61,863 nucleotides of DNA from Streptomyces sp. WAC05374. GTDB taxonomy: Bacteria; Actinomycetota; Actinomycetes; Streptomycetales; Streptomycetaceae. Location: NCBI RefSeq assembly GCF_004353505.1, contig NZ_SMNQ01000029.1:1-61863 (forward strand), written 5' to 3'. Made by a program: the position numbers and the translations under genes. Below, piece after piece: positions 1-9,949 of this stretch (the first letter of the stretch is position 1; the number at the start of each line of letters is the position of its first letter). The notes under the pieces are model-generated. The model ran no database searches and had not been told where the DNA came from. It worked only from the letters and a program-made list of their open reading frames with translations.

Positions 1-831
1 GCACCCCCCGCCGCGTCCCGGCCCGGGGCGTGGCCCTCCGCCGCCGCGCCGGGGTCCCAGGAGGCCGCCGGCCGCCCGGGGGCGTGGCCCTCCGCGTCCG
101 CTCGCCCCGCCGCCCCGGCGCCCCGGCCGGAGCCCACGGCACCGGCACCCGCGCCCGCTCCCGCGCCTGCCGGAGCGCCTGCCGCGGCGGCCGCCCCCGG
201 CATGGCCCAGGGCGCCGCGCAGGTGCGGAACATGTGGCCGGACATCCTGGAGGCCGTCAAGAACCGCCGCCGCTTCACCTGGATCCTCCTGAGCCAGAAC
301 GCCCAGGTCGCCGGGTTCGACGGCACCACCCTGCAGCTCGGCTTCCTCAACGCCGGGGCCCGGGACAACTTCGCGGGCAGCGGCAGCGAGGACGTCCTGA
401 AGCAGGCCCTCTCCGAGCAGTTCAACGTCCAGTGGAAGATCGAGGCGATCGTCGACCCGTCGGGCGGCTCCGCACCCCCGCCGCAGCCCGGCACGGGCGG
501 CGGCCTGCCGGGAGGCGGCCCGGGCGGAGGCGGTGGCTTCGGCGGCGGCCGCCCGCCGCAGGCGCCCGCGCCCGCCCCGCAGGCCGCCCCCCGCCCCGTA
601 CAGCAGACGCCGCCGGCGTCCGCGTCCCGGCCCGCGCCGGCGCCCGCGCCGGCGTCCGGCCCGTCCGCGCCCGAGCCTCCGCGGCCCCCGGCCGCCCGGC
701 AGCCGGTCCGGCCCGAGGACGACATGCCCGAGGACGACGACCCCGACCTCGTCGACTCGGCCCTCTCCGGCCACGAGCTGATCGTGCGCGAGCTCGGGGC
801 GACCGTGGTGGAGGAATATACGAACGAGTAG
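1..831 (+). CDS. dnaX: DNA polymerase III subunits gamma/tau, C-terminal part (5' end outside window)
   Basis: The frame is open from base 1 to the stop at 829-831 and shows the last 276 residues. The first ~65 are Ala/Pro-rich linker. A compact domain follows (MWPDILEAVKNRRRFTWILLSQNAQV, then a LQLGFLNAGARDNF stretch) that matches the C-terminal domain of actinobacterial gamma/tau, which links clamp loader and polymerase core. After it come a long Pro/Gly-rich linker and an acidic tail (EDDMPEDDDPDLVD). The AAA+ clamp-loader ATPase domain must lie upstream of the window. The position directly before purD matches S. coelicolor. An internal ATG at 202 is not the start. The call rests on the C-terminal domain and synteny, because the ATPase motifs are not visible. 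Confidence 0.85.
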   Translation, partial: APPAASRPGAWPSAAAPGSQEAAGRPGAWPSASARPAAPAPRPEPTAPAPAPAPAPAGAPAAAAAPGMAQGAAQVRNMWPDILEAVKNRRRFTWILLSQNAQVAGFDGTTLQLGFLNAGARDNFAGSGSEDVLKQALSEQFNVQWKIEAIVDPSGGSAPPPQPGTGGGLPGGGPGGGGGFGGGRPPQAPAPAPQAAPRPVQQTPPASASRPAPAPAPASGPSAPEPPRPPAARQPVRPEDDMPEDDDPDLVDSALSGHELIVRELGATVVEEYTNE

Positions 832-879
832 CGGGGGCGTCCTCGGTGGCCCGCACAAAGATCGCCCCGCTCAGCGGGC

Positions 880-885
880 TACCCT
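880..885 (+). promoter_or_regulatory. -10 box of a leaderless purD promoter
   Basis: TACCCT lies seven bases upstream of the purD GTG. That spacing puts the transcription start on or next to the start codon, and no Shine-Dalgarno sequence precedes the GTG. A clear -35 box is not visible. Leaderless genes are common in Streptomyces. Inference from sequence only. Confidence 0.5.
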
Positions 886-892
886 GGCTGGC

Positions 893-2143
<1,251 letters not shown>

Positions 2144-2394
2144 TTTCCGGGCGAGCGCGGGAGTGAACCGCGAGGTTCGCCGAACCGTCTTCACCTTTAC
2201 CCAAAGCCATTCCATCGAGTGACGGCTGACCCGTACGGATGACGCCTGCCGGTGCCCCAACTAGGGTGCCGCGCAAGCGTTCCGGCACTTGGCCCACCGG
2301 CATTGCGATGTCAGTGGCGGGTGCCACAGTGGGGGAGTGACCAACACCGCCGCGAGGCAGTCCGCCGCAGGGCAGAAGGGGGTGAGGTACGGCC

Positions 2395-4338
2395 GTGTCC
2401 GATTCCGGTGCTCGTTCCGAGATGGGTGAGGAGCTGGGCGCGCGGGCCGCGCACGCCCGGGCCCTGGCCGTGCTGCGGGTCCGCGGCAGGGCGCTGGCCG
2501 TGGCGCTGCTGCCCGCCGCCCTCGCCGTCGTGCTGCTGACCGGTGGTGCCACGGGGCATCTGACCGGCGCCGGCTGGGACGCCGCGCGCTGGGTGGTGTC
2601 GGTGCTCGCGGTGGTCGTGCTGCTGGCGGCGGCCGCGGTGGCCGCCGTGATCGCCCGGGCCCGGCCCGCGCTCACCCCGACGGTGGAGATCCCCCGGGAG
2701 TCGGCCCCCGACCTGTACCGGATGGTGCAGGACCTGGCGGGGCGGCTGGACGTGCCGGCGCCTTCCGGGATAGCGCTGACCCCGGACTGCGACAGTTGGC
2801 TGGAGGACCGTTCGCACCCGGCGCACGGCATACCGGCCGTGCCGGGCGTGCACCGTTCCGACACCCCGCCCGTGCTGGTCATAGGGTCACCCTTCCTGTG
2901 GTGGATGCGGGTCGCCGAGCTGCGCGCGGTGCTGGCGCCGGTCGTCGCCGGTACGGGGCCGTCCGCGCACCCCGACATAGCGGCGGCCCGCCGTTTCGTC
3001 CGGGGCCTGGACGCGGCGGTCGCGGCGGCGGACCGGCCGGGCCTCGACCCGGTACGGCGCCTGGGAGCGCGCCTGGTCGGCGCGGTGGTGCGGATGCTGC
3101 TGCGCGGCTGCCGGGTGCACGCCGCCGAGATGGAGCGCGGTGTGGCGGCGGCCGCGTCGGAGCGTGCCCAGGCCGTGGACTACGGGCTGCGGATCGTGGC
3201 GCAGGAGCAGGTCGGGCTGGCGTACGCGGGCTGGGACCGGCTGCTGACCCGGGTCGCCCTGCCCGCCTGGCGCATGGGCCGCTGGCCGTCCCAACTGGAC
3301 GCGGGCGTCGTCTCGGCGCTGACCGAGCTGTCGCGGCGCGACCGGCTGGCGGAGGGGTTCACCTCCCGGCTGGGCGAGCGGCCGGCGTGCGACCTGCTGG
3401 AGGAGCCGGGGCTGGTCGACGAGGCCACCTCGCTGCTCGCCGCCCGCCTCTTCCACGGCGGACCGGCCGAGGCGGGCCCCGACTGGGCCCCGGTGGACTG
3501 GCAGCAGTACCCGGACGAGGTCGTCGACCGCAAGTGGCGTACGGAGGCGGCCCGCCTCCACCGGGTGCTGGACCGCCTCGGGGTCGACCCGGACGCGGAG
3601 GCGACGCTGGCGCGCGTGGTGGACCACCTGGCCACCGCCCGGACCGGTGAGACGCTCGCCGCCGCCATCACCGCCGAAGTCTCGCGGGAGGCCACCACCG
3701 CCCCGCCGCCGCCCGGCCAGGACACCACCGCTGCCACGGCACCCCCCGACCCCGGCGCGGTCGCCGCCGTCATGCCCGCCGAGCCCGGCCCGCCCGCCGC
3801 CACCCACTCCGGCCCGCCCACCACGGCCTCCCCCGCCGACGCAGGCCCGGACACCCCCGCCGGTGGCGACGCGGCTCCCGAACCGCCCACCACCGCCCCC
3901 GTGCCCCCCGCGCAGGGCGAGACCCTGGCGCCCCCGCCCGGCCCCGAAGCCCCGGAGCCCCCGGCGGGCGCCCCCGCTCCCGCGCCCCCCGAGGCCCCCG
4001 TACCGCCCGCCGCTCCTCTCGTCCCCGACCCGGAGCTCGCCGCCTGGGGCCCCGGGGGCGACGTGCTGCCGCTGTTCCCGTTGCAGCCGCCGCGCAGCGG
4101 GCGGGAGCTGCTGGCCGACCACGTGACGGCCATGGTGTGCTGCGCCGCCGTCGACACCGCCGGCGCCGCACCGGGGCTGGACTGGCTCGACGGGCCGACC
4201 CTGCTCGTGGGCGGCAAGCGCCACCCGGACCTCGGCGCCCGTGTCCTGAGCCTGATAGAGGACGCCGACCCCGAGCCGCTCCGCTCCTGGCTGGCCACCG
4301 TCGGCGTACGTCCCGAGAAGCCCGTCCGGCTCGTCTGA
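2395..4338 (+). CDS. Membrane-anchored protein resembling an M48 metallopeptidase without its zinc motif
   Basis: The protein has 647 residues and a GTG start preceded by a purine-rich GGGGTGAG. Two hydrophobic helices lie near residues 35-55 and 64-88. Then comes a segment laid out like M48/HtpX-type peptidases: PDLYRMVQDLAGRLDVPAPSG, then LVIGSPFLWWMRVAELRAVLA. In active M48 enzymes the next residues form HExxH, but here the sequence reads PVVAGTG, so zinc catalysis is not expected. A helical middle is followed by a ~150-residue Pro/Ala-rich region (~445-590) and a conserved-looking C-terminal ~70 residues. The M48 resemblance is my inference from pattern. If wrong, this is simply a conserved membrane protein of unknown function. 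Confidence 0.6.
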   Translation: MSDSGARSEMGEELGARAAHARALAVLRVRGRALAVALLPAALAVVLLTGGATGHLTGAGWDAARWVVSVLAVVVLLAAAAVAAVIARARPALTPTVEIPRESAPDLYRMVQDLAGRLDVPAPSGIALTPDCDSWLEDRSHPAHGIPAVPGVHRSDTPPVLVIGSPFLWWMRVAELRAVLAPVVAGTGPSAHPDIAAARRFVRGLDAAVAAADRPGLDPVRRLGARLVGAVVRMLLRGCRVHAAEMERGVAAAASERAQAVDYGLRIVAQEQVGLAYAGWDRLLTRVALPAWRMGRWPSQLDAGVVSALTELSRRDRLAEGFTSRLGERPACDLLEEPGLVDEATSLLAARLFHGGPAEAGPDWAPVDWQQYPDEVVDRKWRTEAARLHRVLDRLGVDPDAEATLARVVDHLATARTGETLAAAITAEVSREATTAPPPPGQDTTAATAPPDPGAVAAVMPAEPGPPAATHSGPPTTASPADAGPDTPAGGDAAPEPPTTAPVPPAQGETLAPPPGPEAPEPPAGAPAPAPPEAPVPPAAPLVPDPELAAWGPGGDVLPLFPLQPPRSGRELLADHVTAMVCCAAVDTAGAAPGLDWLDGPTLLVGGKRHPDLGARVLSLIEDADPEPLRSWLATVGVRPEKPVRLV

Positions 4339-4528
4339 CCAGGGCGGGACCCTCGCAAAGGCAGACCCAGGGACCGACACGGGACCGACGGACGACCGGC
4401 GCACGGAGAGCGGAATACAGCGTTCCGTTCTCGTCAATTAACGACGAACGGTGACGGACTGGGTGCGTTATGTGATGTGCTGGAGACCGGCACTGACAGT
4501 CGCGGGGGAGTCGAGGGAGGGGCGCACC

Positions 4529-5989
4529 ATGGGGGCGGAACAGATCCGGCGGTGGGAATCAGGGGCCCTCGCCCACGCCGTCACGGACCCGTTCGGCCAG
4601 GGGCCGCTGCCATGGCTGCGCGGCAGCGAGCAGTACATCGGCGACACCGGTCAGGTCGTCCCCTGGTACGCCGATCCGGCCCTCGCCCGAGGCGGCCACG
4701 GCGGGCCGCGCTCCGCCGACGACGTACGCCGCCAGATCAAGGGCTTCGCCTCGGCCGGCGCGGTCGCACCCGGCGAGGCGATCGACTTCCACATCACCGT
4801 GGACCCGCCGCAGCAGTTCTCGGTCGACATCTATCGGATCGGGCACTACGCGGGGGACGGCGCCGCCAAGATCACCACCAGCCCCCGGCTCTCCGGCATC
4901 GTCCAGCCGCCCCCGCTCACCGCCGACCGCACGGTCTCGTGCCACCACTGGTGGCTGTCCTGGCGGCTCCAGGTGCCGTCCTACTGGACGATCGGCGCGT
5001 ACGTGGCCGTCCTCACCACCCTCGACGGCCACCGCTCCCACATCCCCTTCACCGTCCGCGACAGCCACCCGGCCGACCTGCTCCTGCTGCTCCCGGACAT
5101 CACCTGGCAGGCGTACAACCTCTATCCGGAGGACGGCCGCACCGGCGCCAGCCTTTACCACGCGTGGGACGAGGACGGCCGGCTGCTCGGCGAGGAGGAC
5201 GCCGCCACCACCGTCTCCTTCGACCGCCCCTACGCGGGCGCCGGACTGCCGCTCCACGTCGGCCACGCCTACGACTTCATCCGCTGGGCCGAGCGGTACG
5301 GCTACGACCTCGCCTACGCCGACGCCCGGGACCTGCACGCGGGCCGCGTGGACCCGACGCGGTACCGGGGCCTGGTCTTCCCCGGCCACGACGAGTACTG
5401 GTCGGTGCCGATGCGCCGCACGGTCGAGCAGGCCCGTGACCAGGGCACCTCACTGGTGTTCCTCTCCGCCAACACCATGTACTGGCAGGTCGAGCTGTCG
5501 CCCTCGCCCTCCGGCGTCCCCGACCGGCTCCTCACCTGCCGAAAACGCCGGGGTCCGGGCAAGCCGGCCCTGTGGCGCGAGATCGACCGGCCCGAGCAGC
5601 AGCTCCTGGGCATCCAGTACGCGGGCCGGGTCCCGGAGCCGCACCCGATGGTCGTCCGCAACGCCGAGCACTGGCTCTGGGACGCCACCGGTGCCGGTGA
5701 GGGCGACGAACTGCCCGGTCTGGTCGCCGGCGAGGCCGACCGGTACTTCCCGCGCACCGCCCTCCCCGAGCACCGGCGCCGCATCCTGCTCGCCCACTCC
5801 CCCTACCGGGACGGCGAGAACACCGTGCGCCACCAGGAGACCTCCCTGTACCGCGCTCCCTCCGGGGCCCTGGTGTTCGCGTCCGGCACGTTCGCGTGGT
5901 CCCCCGCCCTGGACCGGCCGGGTCATGTCGACCTCCGTATCCAGCGCGCCACGGCCAACCTCCTGGACCGCATCTGCAAACGGGACTAG
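4529..5989 (+). CDS. N,N-dimethylformamidase beta subunit-like protein
   Basis: The 486-residue protein resembles the large-subunit C-terminal domain of N,N-dimethylformamidase, a family common in Streptomyces although the substrate here is unknown. Visible family-like blocks are FHITVDPPQQFSVDIYRIG (~90), LLLLPDITWQAYNLYPEDG (~188-206) and FPGHDEYWSVPMRRTVEQAR (~287-306), then FLSANTMYWQ, consistent with a glutamine-amidotransferase-like fold. I chose the ATG at 4529 because GAGGGAGGGG precedes it at good spacing. An in-frame GTG at 4451 has no such site. No small alpha subunit is adjacent, so actual dimethylformamidase activity is doubtful. The next gene, purC, is separate. Confidence 0.75.
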   Translation: MGAEQIRRWESGALAHAVTDPFGQGPLPWLRGSEQYIGDTGQVVPWYADPALARGGHGGPRSADDVRRQIKGFASAGAVAPGEAIDFHITVDPPQQFSVDIYRIGHYAGDGAAKITTSPRLSGIVQPPPLTADRTVSCHHWWLSWRLQVPSYWTIGAYVAVLTTLDGHRSHIPFTVRDSHPADLLLLLPDITWQAYNLYPEDGRTGASLYHAWDEDGRLLGEEDAATTVSFDRPYAGAGLPLHVGHAYDFIRWAERYGYDLAYADARDLHAGRVDPTRYRGLVFPGHDEYWSVPMRRTVEQARDQGTSLVFLSANTMYWQVELSPSPSGVPDRLLTCRKRRGPGKPALWREIDRPEQQLLGIQYAGRVPEPHPMVVRNAEHWLWDATGAGEGDELPGLVAGEADRYFPRTALPEHRRRILLAHSPYRDGENTVRHQETSLYRAPSGALVFASGTFAWSPALDRPGHVDLRIQRATANLLDRICKRD

Positions 5990-6144
5990 AACGCCCCTGA
6001 CGGGCACATCCCGTCCAGAGCCATTCCGAAGATCCTTCCTGAAGACCCCGCACGATCCGCACGATCCGCGAGACCCCTGGCCAAAGCCCGGTTCCCGCAT
6101 GCGGGAGAATCGAAGCCGATTGGACAGAACCACGGGGAGGAACC

Positions 6145-7044
6145 GTGTCCGGATTCGTCGAAAAGCCCGAGCCGCTTCAGGTGCCGGGCCTGGTGCATCT
6201 GCACACCGGCAAGGTGCGCGACCTGTACCAGAACGAGGCGGGCGACCTCGTCATGGTCGCCAGTGACCGCATCTCCGCCTACGACTGGGTGCTGCCCACC
6301 GAGATCCCGGACAAGGGCCGTGTCCTCACACAGCTCTCGCTCTGGTGGTTCGACCGGCTCGCCGACCTCATCCCCAACCACGTCATCTCCACCGAGCTGC
6401 CCGCCGGCGCGCCCGCCGACTGGGCGGGCCGCACCCTGATCTGCCGGTCGCTGCGCATGGTCCCGGTCGAGTGCGTCGCGCGCGGCTACCTCACCGGCTC
6501 CGGCCTCGCCGAGTACAACGAGTCCCGTACGGTCTGCGGCCTCGCCCTCCCCGAAGGCCTCACCGACGGCTCCGAGCTCCCCGCGCCGATCTTCACCCCG
6601 GCCACCAAGGCGGCCGTCGGCGACCACGACGAGAACGTGTCGTACGAGGAGGTCGCCCGCCAGGTCGGCGCGGAGACCGCCGCCCAGCTCCGCCAGTCGA
6701 CGCTCGCGATCTACTCCCGCGCCCGTGACATCGCGCGGGACCGGGGGATCATCCTCGCGGACACCAAGTTCGAGTTCGGCCACGACGACCAGGGCCTGGT
6801 CCTCGCCGACGAGGTGCTGACCCCGGACTCCTCGCGGTTCTGGCCGGCCGCCTCCTGGGAGCCGGGCCGGGCCCAGCCGTCGTACGACAAGCAGTTCGTG
6901 CGCGACTGGCTGACCTCGCCGGCCTCGGGCTGGGACCGCAAGAGCGAGCAGCCCCCGCCGCCCCTCCCGCAGCAGGTCGTGGAGGCGACCCGGGGGAAGT
7001 ACCTGGAGGCGTACGAGCTGCTGACCGGCAAGACCTGGCAGTAG
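6145..7044 (+). CDS. purC: Phosphoribosylaminoimidazole-succinocarboxamide synthase (SAICAR synthase)
   Basis: PurC condenses CAIR with aspartate, using ATP, to give SAICAR. The 299-residue protein begins at GTG 6145 behind GGGGAGGAACC. Family blocks are GKVRDLYQ near residue 25, SDRISAYDWVLP near 43, ARGYLTGSGLAEY near 112 and DTKFEFGHDDQG near 210. Length is typical of the actinobacterial form. It is separated from the upstream gene by 155 bp containing short CGCACGATC-type tandem repeats, and is followed by a strong hairpin terminator. Confidence 0.97.
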   Translation: MSGFVEKPEPLQVPGLVHLHTGKVRDLYQNEAGDLVMVASDRISAYDWVLPTEIPDKGRVLTQLSLWWFDRLADLIPNHVISTELPAGAPADWAGRTLICRSLRMVPVECVARGYLTGSGLAEYNESRTVCGLALPEGLTDGSELPAPIFTPATKAAVGDHDENVSYEEVARQVGAETAAQLRQSTLAIYSRARDIARDRGIILADTKFEFGHDDQGLVLADEVLTPDSSRFWPAASWEPGRAQPSYDKQFVRDWLTSPASGWDRKSEQPPPPLPQQVVEATRGKYLEAYELLTGKTWQ

Positions 7045-7053
7045 GCGCACGAA

Positions 7054-7085
7054 GAAGCCCCCCGGCCGACCGGCCGGGGGGCTTC
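7054..7085. terminator. Hairpin terminator between purC and tRNA-Gly
   Basis: A 14-base arm beginning GAAGCCCCCC pairs perfectly with its complement ending GGGGGGCTTC around a 4-base loop. It lies ten bases after the purC stop and eight bases from the 3' end of the convergent tRNA gene, so it may serve both strands. Confidence 0.8.
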
Positions 7086-7092
7086 CATTCTG

Positions 7093-7165
7093 AGCGGACG
7101 ACGAGGCTCGAACTCGCGACCTCAACCTTGGCAAGGTTGCGCTCTACCAACTGAGCTACGTCCGC
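7093..7165 (-). tRNA. tRNA-Gly (anticodon GCC)
   Basis: On the minus strand a full cloverleaf folds: acceptor GCGGACG/CGTCCGC, D-stem GCTC/GAGC, anticodon stem CAACC/GGTTG with loop TTGCCAA, and T-arm GCGAG-TTCGAGC-CTCGT. The discriminator is U and CCA is not encoded. A second GCC isoacceptor lies at 11009-11081 with the same acceptor stem but different anticodon stem and T-loop bases. Confidence 0.97.
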
Positions 7166-7186
7166 ATGCGCCGTAGCGCGAGACCA

Positions 7187-7801
7187 CTATACCCAACCTC
7201 GCTCCCGCGCGAGACGTGCCGCCGCATGACGGTTCTCGGCACCCAGCTTGGAGGCGGCCGACGACAGGTAGTTGCGCACCGTCCCGGGGGAGAGGGACGC
7301 CCGCTCGGCGATCTCCGCGATCGGCGCCCCGTCCATCGCCAGCTCCAGCACCTCCGCCTCCCGGGCGGTCAGCGGGGAGTCCCCCGCGGAGATGGCGTCG
7401 GCGGCCAACTCCGGGTCAACGTAACGGTTTCCGGCGTGCACGGCCCGGATGATCTCGGCGAGCCGCTGGGCGCTGACCGTCTTCGGCACGAAGCCCCGCA
7501 CGCCCGCCGCGAGTGCCCGCTTCAGGTGCCCGGGCCGGCCGTGGCCGGTCACGATCATGGTGCGGCACCCGGGCACCTGGGCGCGCAGTGATGTGGCGAC
7601 CTTCACACCGTCGGCGCCCGGCATCTGGAGGTCCAGCACCGCGACGTCCGGCCGGTGCGCCAGCGCCATGGCGAGCGCCTCGGGCCCGGACGCGGCCTCG
7701 GCGACGACCACGAGGTCGTCCTCCAGACCCAGCAGGGCGGCCAGCGCACCCCGTATCAGGTGCTCGTCGTCGGCCAGCAGGACGCGTACGGGGTCGGTCA
7801 C
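7187..7801 (-). CDS. LuxR/NarL-family response regulator
   Basis: The 204-residue protein has an N-terminal receiver domain (VRVLLADDEH, phosphoacceptor Asp in VAVLDLQMPGADG near residue 55, conserved Lys in GFVPKTV) and a C-terminal LuxR-type helix-turn-helix (LTAREAEVLELAMDG, then IAERASLSPGTVRNYLSSA, ~140-190). The GTG start overlaps the stop codon of the sensor-kinase gene by four bases, so the two are translationally coupled. It is the last gene of the ABC ATPase-permease-kinase-regulator operon and the likely binder of the palindrome at 10928-10943. A longer open frame runs upstream but is a shadow of the kinase gene. Confidence 0.93.
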   Translation of the reverse strand: MTDPVRVLLADDEHLIRGALAALLGLEDDLVVVAEAASGPEALAMALAHRPDVAVLDLQMPGADGVKVATSLRAQVPGCRTMIVTGHGRPGHLKRALAAGVRGFVPKTVSAQRLAEIIRAVHAGNRYVDPELAADAISAGDSPLTAREAEVLELAMDGAPIAEIAERASLSPGTVRNYLSSAASKLGAENRHAAARLARERGWV

Positions 7802-9153
7802 CGGGTCTCCTCCGGCACTCGCGCCTCTTCCACCACACCCGCTTCCTCGGGCACCCGTGGCCCGACCGCCGGCCGCGTGCCTCCTGGCGCCCCGACCTCC
7901 TCCTGCACCCGCGCCCCGACCGGCACCCGGGCCGTCACCCGGAACCGCCCGCCGCTCACCCGGCCGGCCTCCAGCGTCCCGTCGAGCGCCGCCAGCCGCT
8001 CCCGCAGCCCGGCCAGCCCCGAGCCCCCGCCCGGCCCGTCCGCCGACCCGGCCCCGGCTCCCGCGCCCGACCCCGGGCCGCCGTCCACGCCGTCGTTCTC
8101 GACCACCAGCACCGCGTACCCCTCCTCCGCACCGGCCGTCACCGTCACCGAGACCGAGCACCGCCGCGCGTCCCCGTGCCGCAGGACGTTCGTCGTCCCC
8201 TCCCGCACCACCCAGGCGAGCGCCGACTGGACCCGTGGCGGCAGCGGTACGTCCGCCGACTCCACCGTGCAGGCGATGCCGGCCGCCGCCAGCACGCTCC
8301 GCGCGCCCTCCAGCTCGGTGTGCAGGTCGGCCTCCCGGTAACCGCGCACCACCTCCCGCACCTCCCGCTGCGACTCCCGCGCGATCCGCTGCACCTCGGC
8401 CATCTGGTCCACCGCCGCCTCCGCCCGGCCGCGCCGGGCGAGCTGCACGGCCAGCTCGCTCTTGAGGGCGATGACGGACAGGTTGCGGCCCATCACGTCG
8501 TGCAGGTCCCGCCCGAACCGCAGCCGCTCCTCCGCGACCGCGAGCCGCGCCTGGAGCTCACGCGCCGCGTCCAGCTCCCACACCGCCCGCAGCAGCCACC
8601 CCGAGAACCCGCTGGTGAACGCCAGCATGACCCCCATGGTCACCTGTCCGACCGTGAACCCGAGGACCTCCTGCCGGGTCATCCCCAGCGCCAGGCAGAA
8701 GAGCGCCACGCCCGCCCCCGTGGCCAGCACCAGGTACAGCATGTGCCGGACCTTCACCATGCACAGCACCACCGAGCAGATGCCGAAGCCGAGCGCCCCG
8801 ACCACCACGGCCCCCGCCGTCCCCGTGTCCTCCAGCGCACCGAACCGGCGCATCAGCAGCCCCCCGGCCGCCACCCCCACCGACAGCGCGCCGTGCGCCG
8901 CGATGAGCCGGTACGGACGCTCCCGCCGGCCCGCGTTCCAGTCCAGTGCCCGGGAGGACACCACCCCGCCCAGCACGGCGTGCGCGCACGACAGCAGCAT
9001 CAGCCAGCCGCCGAGCGGCTGCGGAGCCCCGGACAGGGCCCGCAGCCCGATGGCGCCGATCTCGATCAGCACGAACGCGTGGAACGACCAGCGGGTGTAG
9101 AGCTCGACCTTCTCCGGGTTGCTCCGCCGGCTCCACCACCCGGTCAGCCTCAT
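7798..9153 (-). CDS. DesK-type sensor histidine kinase
   Basis: This 451-residue membrane kinase is the partner of the downstream response regulator. The N-terminal ~210 residues hold about five to six hydrophobic helices and no large extracytoplasmic domain, so a membrane-derived signal is likely. The HisKA_3 phosphoacceptor block is RFGRDLHDVMGRNLSVIALKS (~255-275, His in DLHD). The C-terminal ATPase has VVREGTTNVLRHG (N box) and a G-rich SGLAGLRERLAALDG motif. A Gly/Ala-rich linker sits inside the ATPase domain between these boxes. Its genetic link to an ABC-2 exporter resembles DesKR/YvfTU-type modules, in which the pump and sensor respond to the same membrane stress. Confidence 0.92.
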   Translation of the reverse strand: MRLTGWWSRRSNPEKVELYTRWSFHAFVLIEIGAIGLRALSGAPQPLGGWLMLLSCAHAVLGGVVSSRALDWNAGRRERPYRLIAAHGALSVGVAAGGLLMRRFGALEDTGTAGAVVVGALGFGICSVVLCMVKVRHMLYLVLATGAGVALFCLALGMTRQEVLGFTVGQVTMGVMLAFTSGFSGWLLRAVWELDAARELQARLAVAEERLRFGRDLHDVMGRNLSVIALKSELAVQLARRGRAEAAVDQMAEVQRIARESQREVREVVRGYREADLHTELEGARSVLAAAGIACTVESADVPLPPRVQSALAWVVREGTTNVLRHGDARRCSVSVTVTAGAEEGYAVLVVENDGVDGGPGSGAGAGAGSADGPGGGSGLAGLRERLAALDGTLEAGRVSGGRFRVTARVPVGARVQEEVGAPGGTRPAVGPRVPEEAGVVEEARVPEETR

Positions 9154-9177
9154 CCCCGTGCCCCCCGCCCCCGTACG

Positions 9178-9948
9178 TCAGCGCCGTGGTTCCCAGCGGA
9201 ACCACCGCTGCACAGCAAACACCGAGATCAGCGTCCAGGCCAGCGCGGTCAGCGCCGCTCCCGCCAGTTCCCCCGCGTCCCCGGCGCCACCCAGCCAGCC
9301 GGTCCGTACGAGCGTCATCACGCCCGACAGCGGCAGCAGTTCGCACACCGAGGCGACCTTCTGCGGGAGGACCTCCAGCGGGACGAAGAGCCCGGAGCCC
9401 ATCGCCGAGACGAGGAACAGCGGCATGGTGGTGATCTGCGCGCTCTCCACGGTACGGGTCACCGCCGCCGTCGCCCCGGCGAGCGCGATCAGCATCACCA
9501 CGCCCAACACGATGCCCGCGACGAGGAGTTCGGGCCGCTGAGGCGTCCGTACGCCGAGGAACACCACGCCCGCCAGCACGATCAGCGCGCTCTGCGCCAC
9601 CGCCAGCACCACGGCGGGCAGCGCGGTCCCGGCGAGGATCTCCCGGTCGGAGGCCTCGCCGGTGCGCAGCCGCTTGAGCACCAGCTCCTCGCGCCGCGCC
9701 ACGTACGCCGAGACGAGGTTGAGGTACACGACGAGGATCAGCATCATCACCACGCCGCCGCTCAGCGCCGCTTCGAGGGCGCTCATCCCGGCCCGGTCGA
9801 GGTCGACCCGGTCGAGCGAGGAGCGCAGCACCCCGACCATCAGCACGGGCATCAGCAGCGCGGTGAAGAGCGCGTACCGGTTGCGTACGAGGAGGGTCAG
9901 TTCGGCCCGGCCCAGGGCGCCCATCCGCGCCGTCATCGTGGTCGCCAC
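9178..9948 (-). CDS. ABC-2 type transporter permease
   Basis: The 256-residue integral membrane protein has about six hydrophobic segments, for example MMLILVVYLNLVSAYVARREE, ELLVAGIVLGVVMLIALAG and TTMPLFLVSAMGSGLFVPLEVLP, the last being typical of ABC-2/DrrB-like exporters. The start is separated from the ATPase stop by a single base, so the two are coupled. With the ATPase it should form a homodimeric exporter. The substrate cannot be told from sequence. Drugs, lipids or peptides are all possible. Confidence 0.9.
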   Translation of the reverse strand: MATTMTARMGALGRAELTLLVRNRYALFTALLMPVLMVGVLRSSLDRVDLDRAGMSALEAALSGGVVMMLILVVYLNLVSAYVARREELVLKRLRTGEASDREILAGTALPAVVLAVAQSALIVLAGVVFLGVRTPQRPELLVAGIVLGVVMLIALAGATAAVTRTVESAQITTMPLFLVSAMGSGLFVPLEVLPQKVASVCELLPLSGVMTLVRTGWLGGAGDAGELAGAALTALAWTLISVFAVQRWFRWEPRR

Positions 9949-9949
9949 G

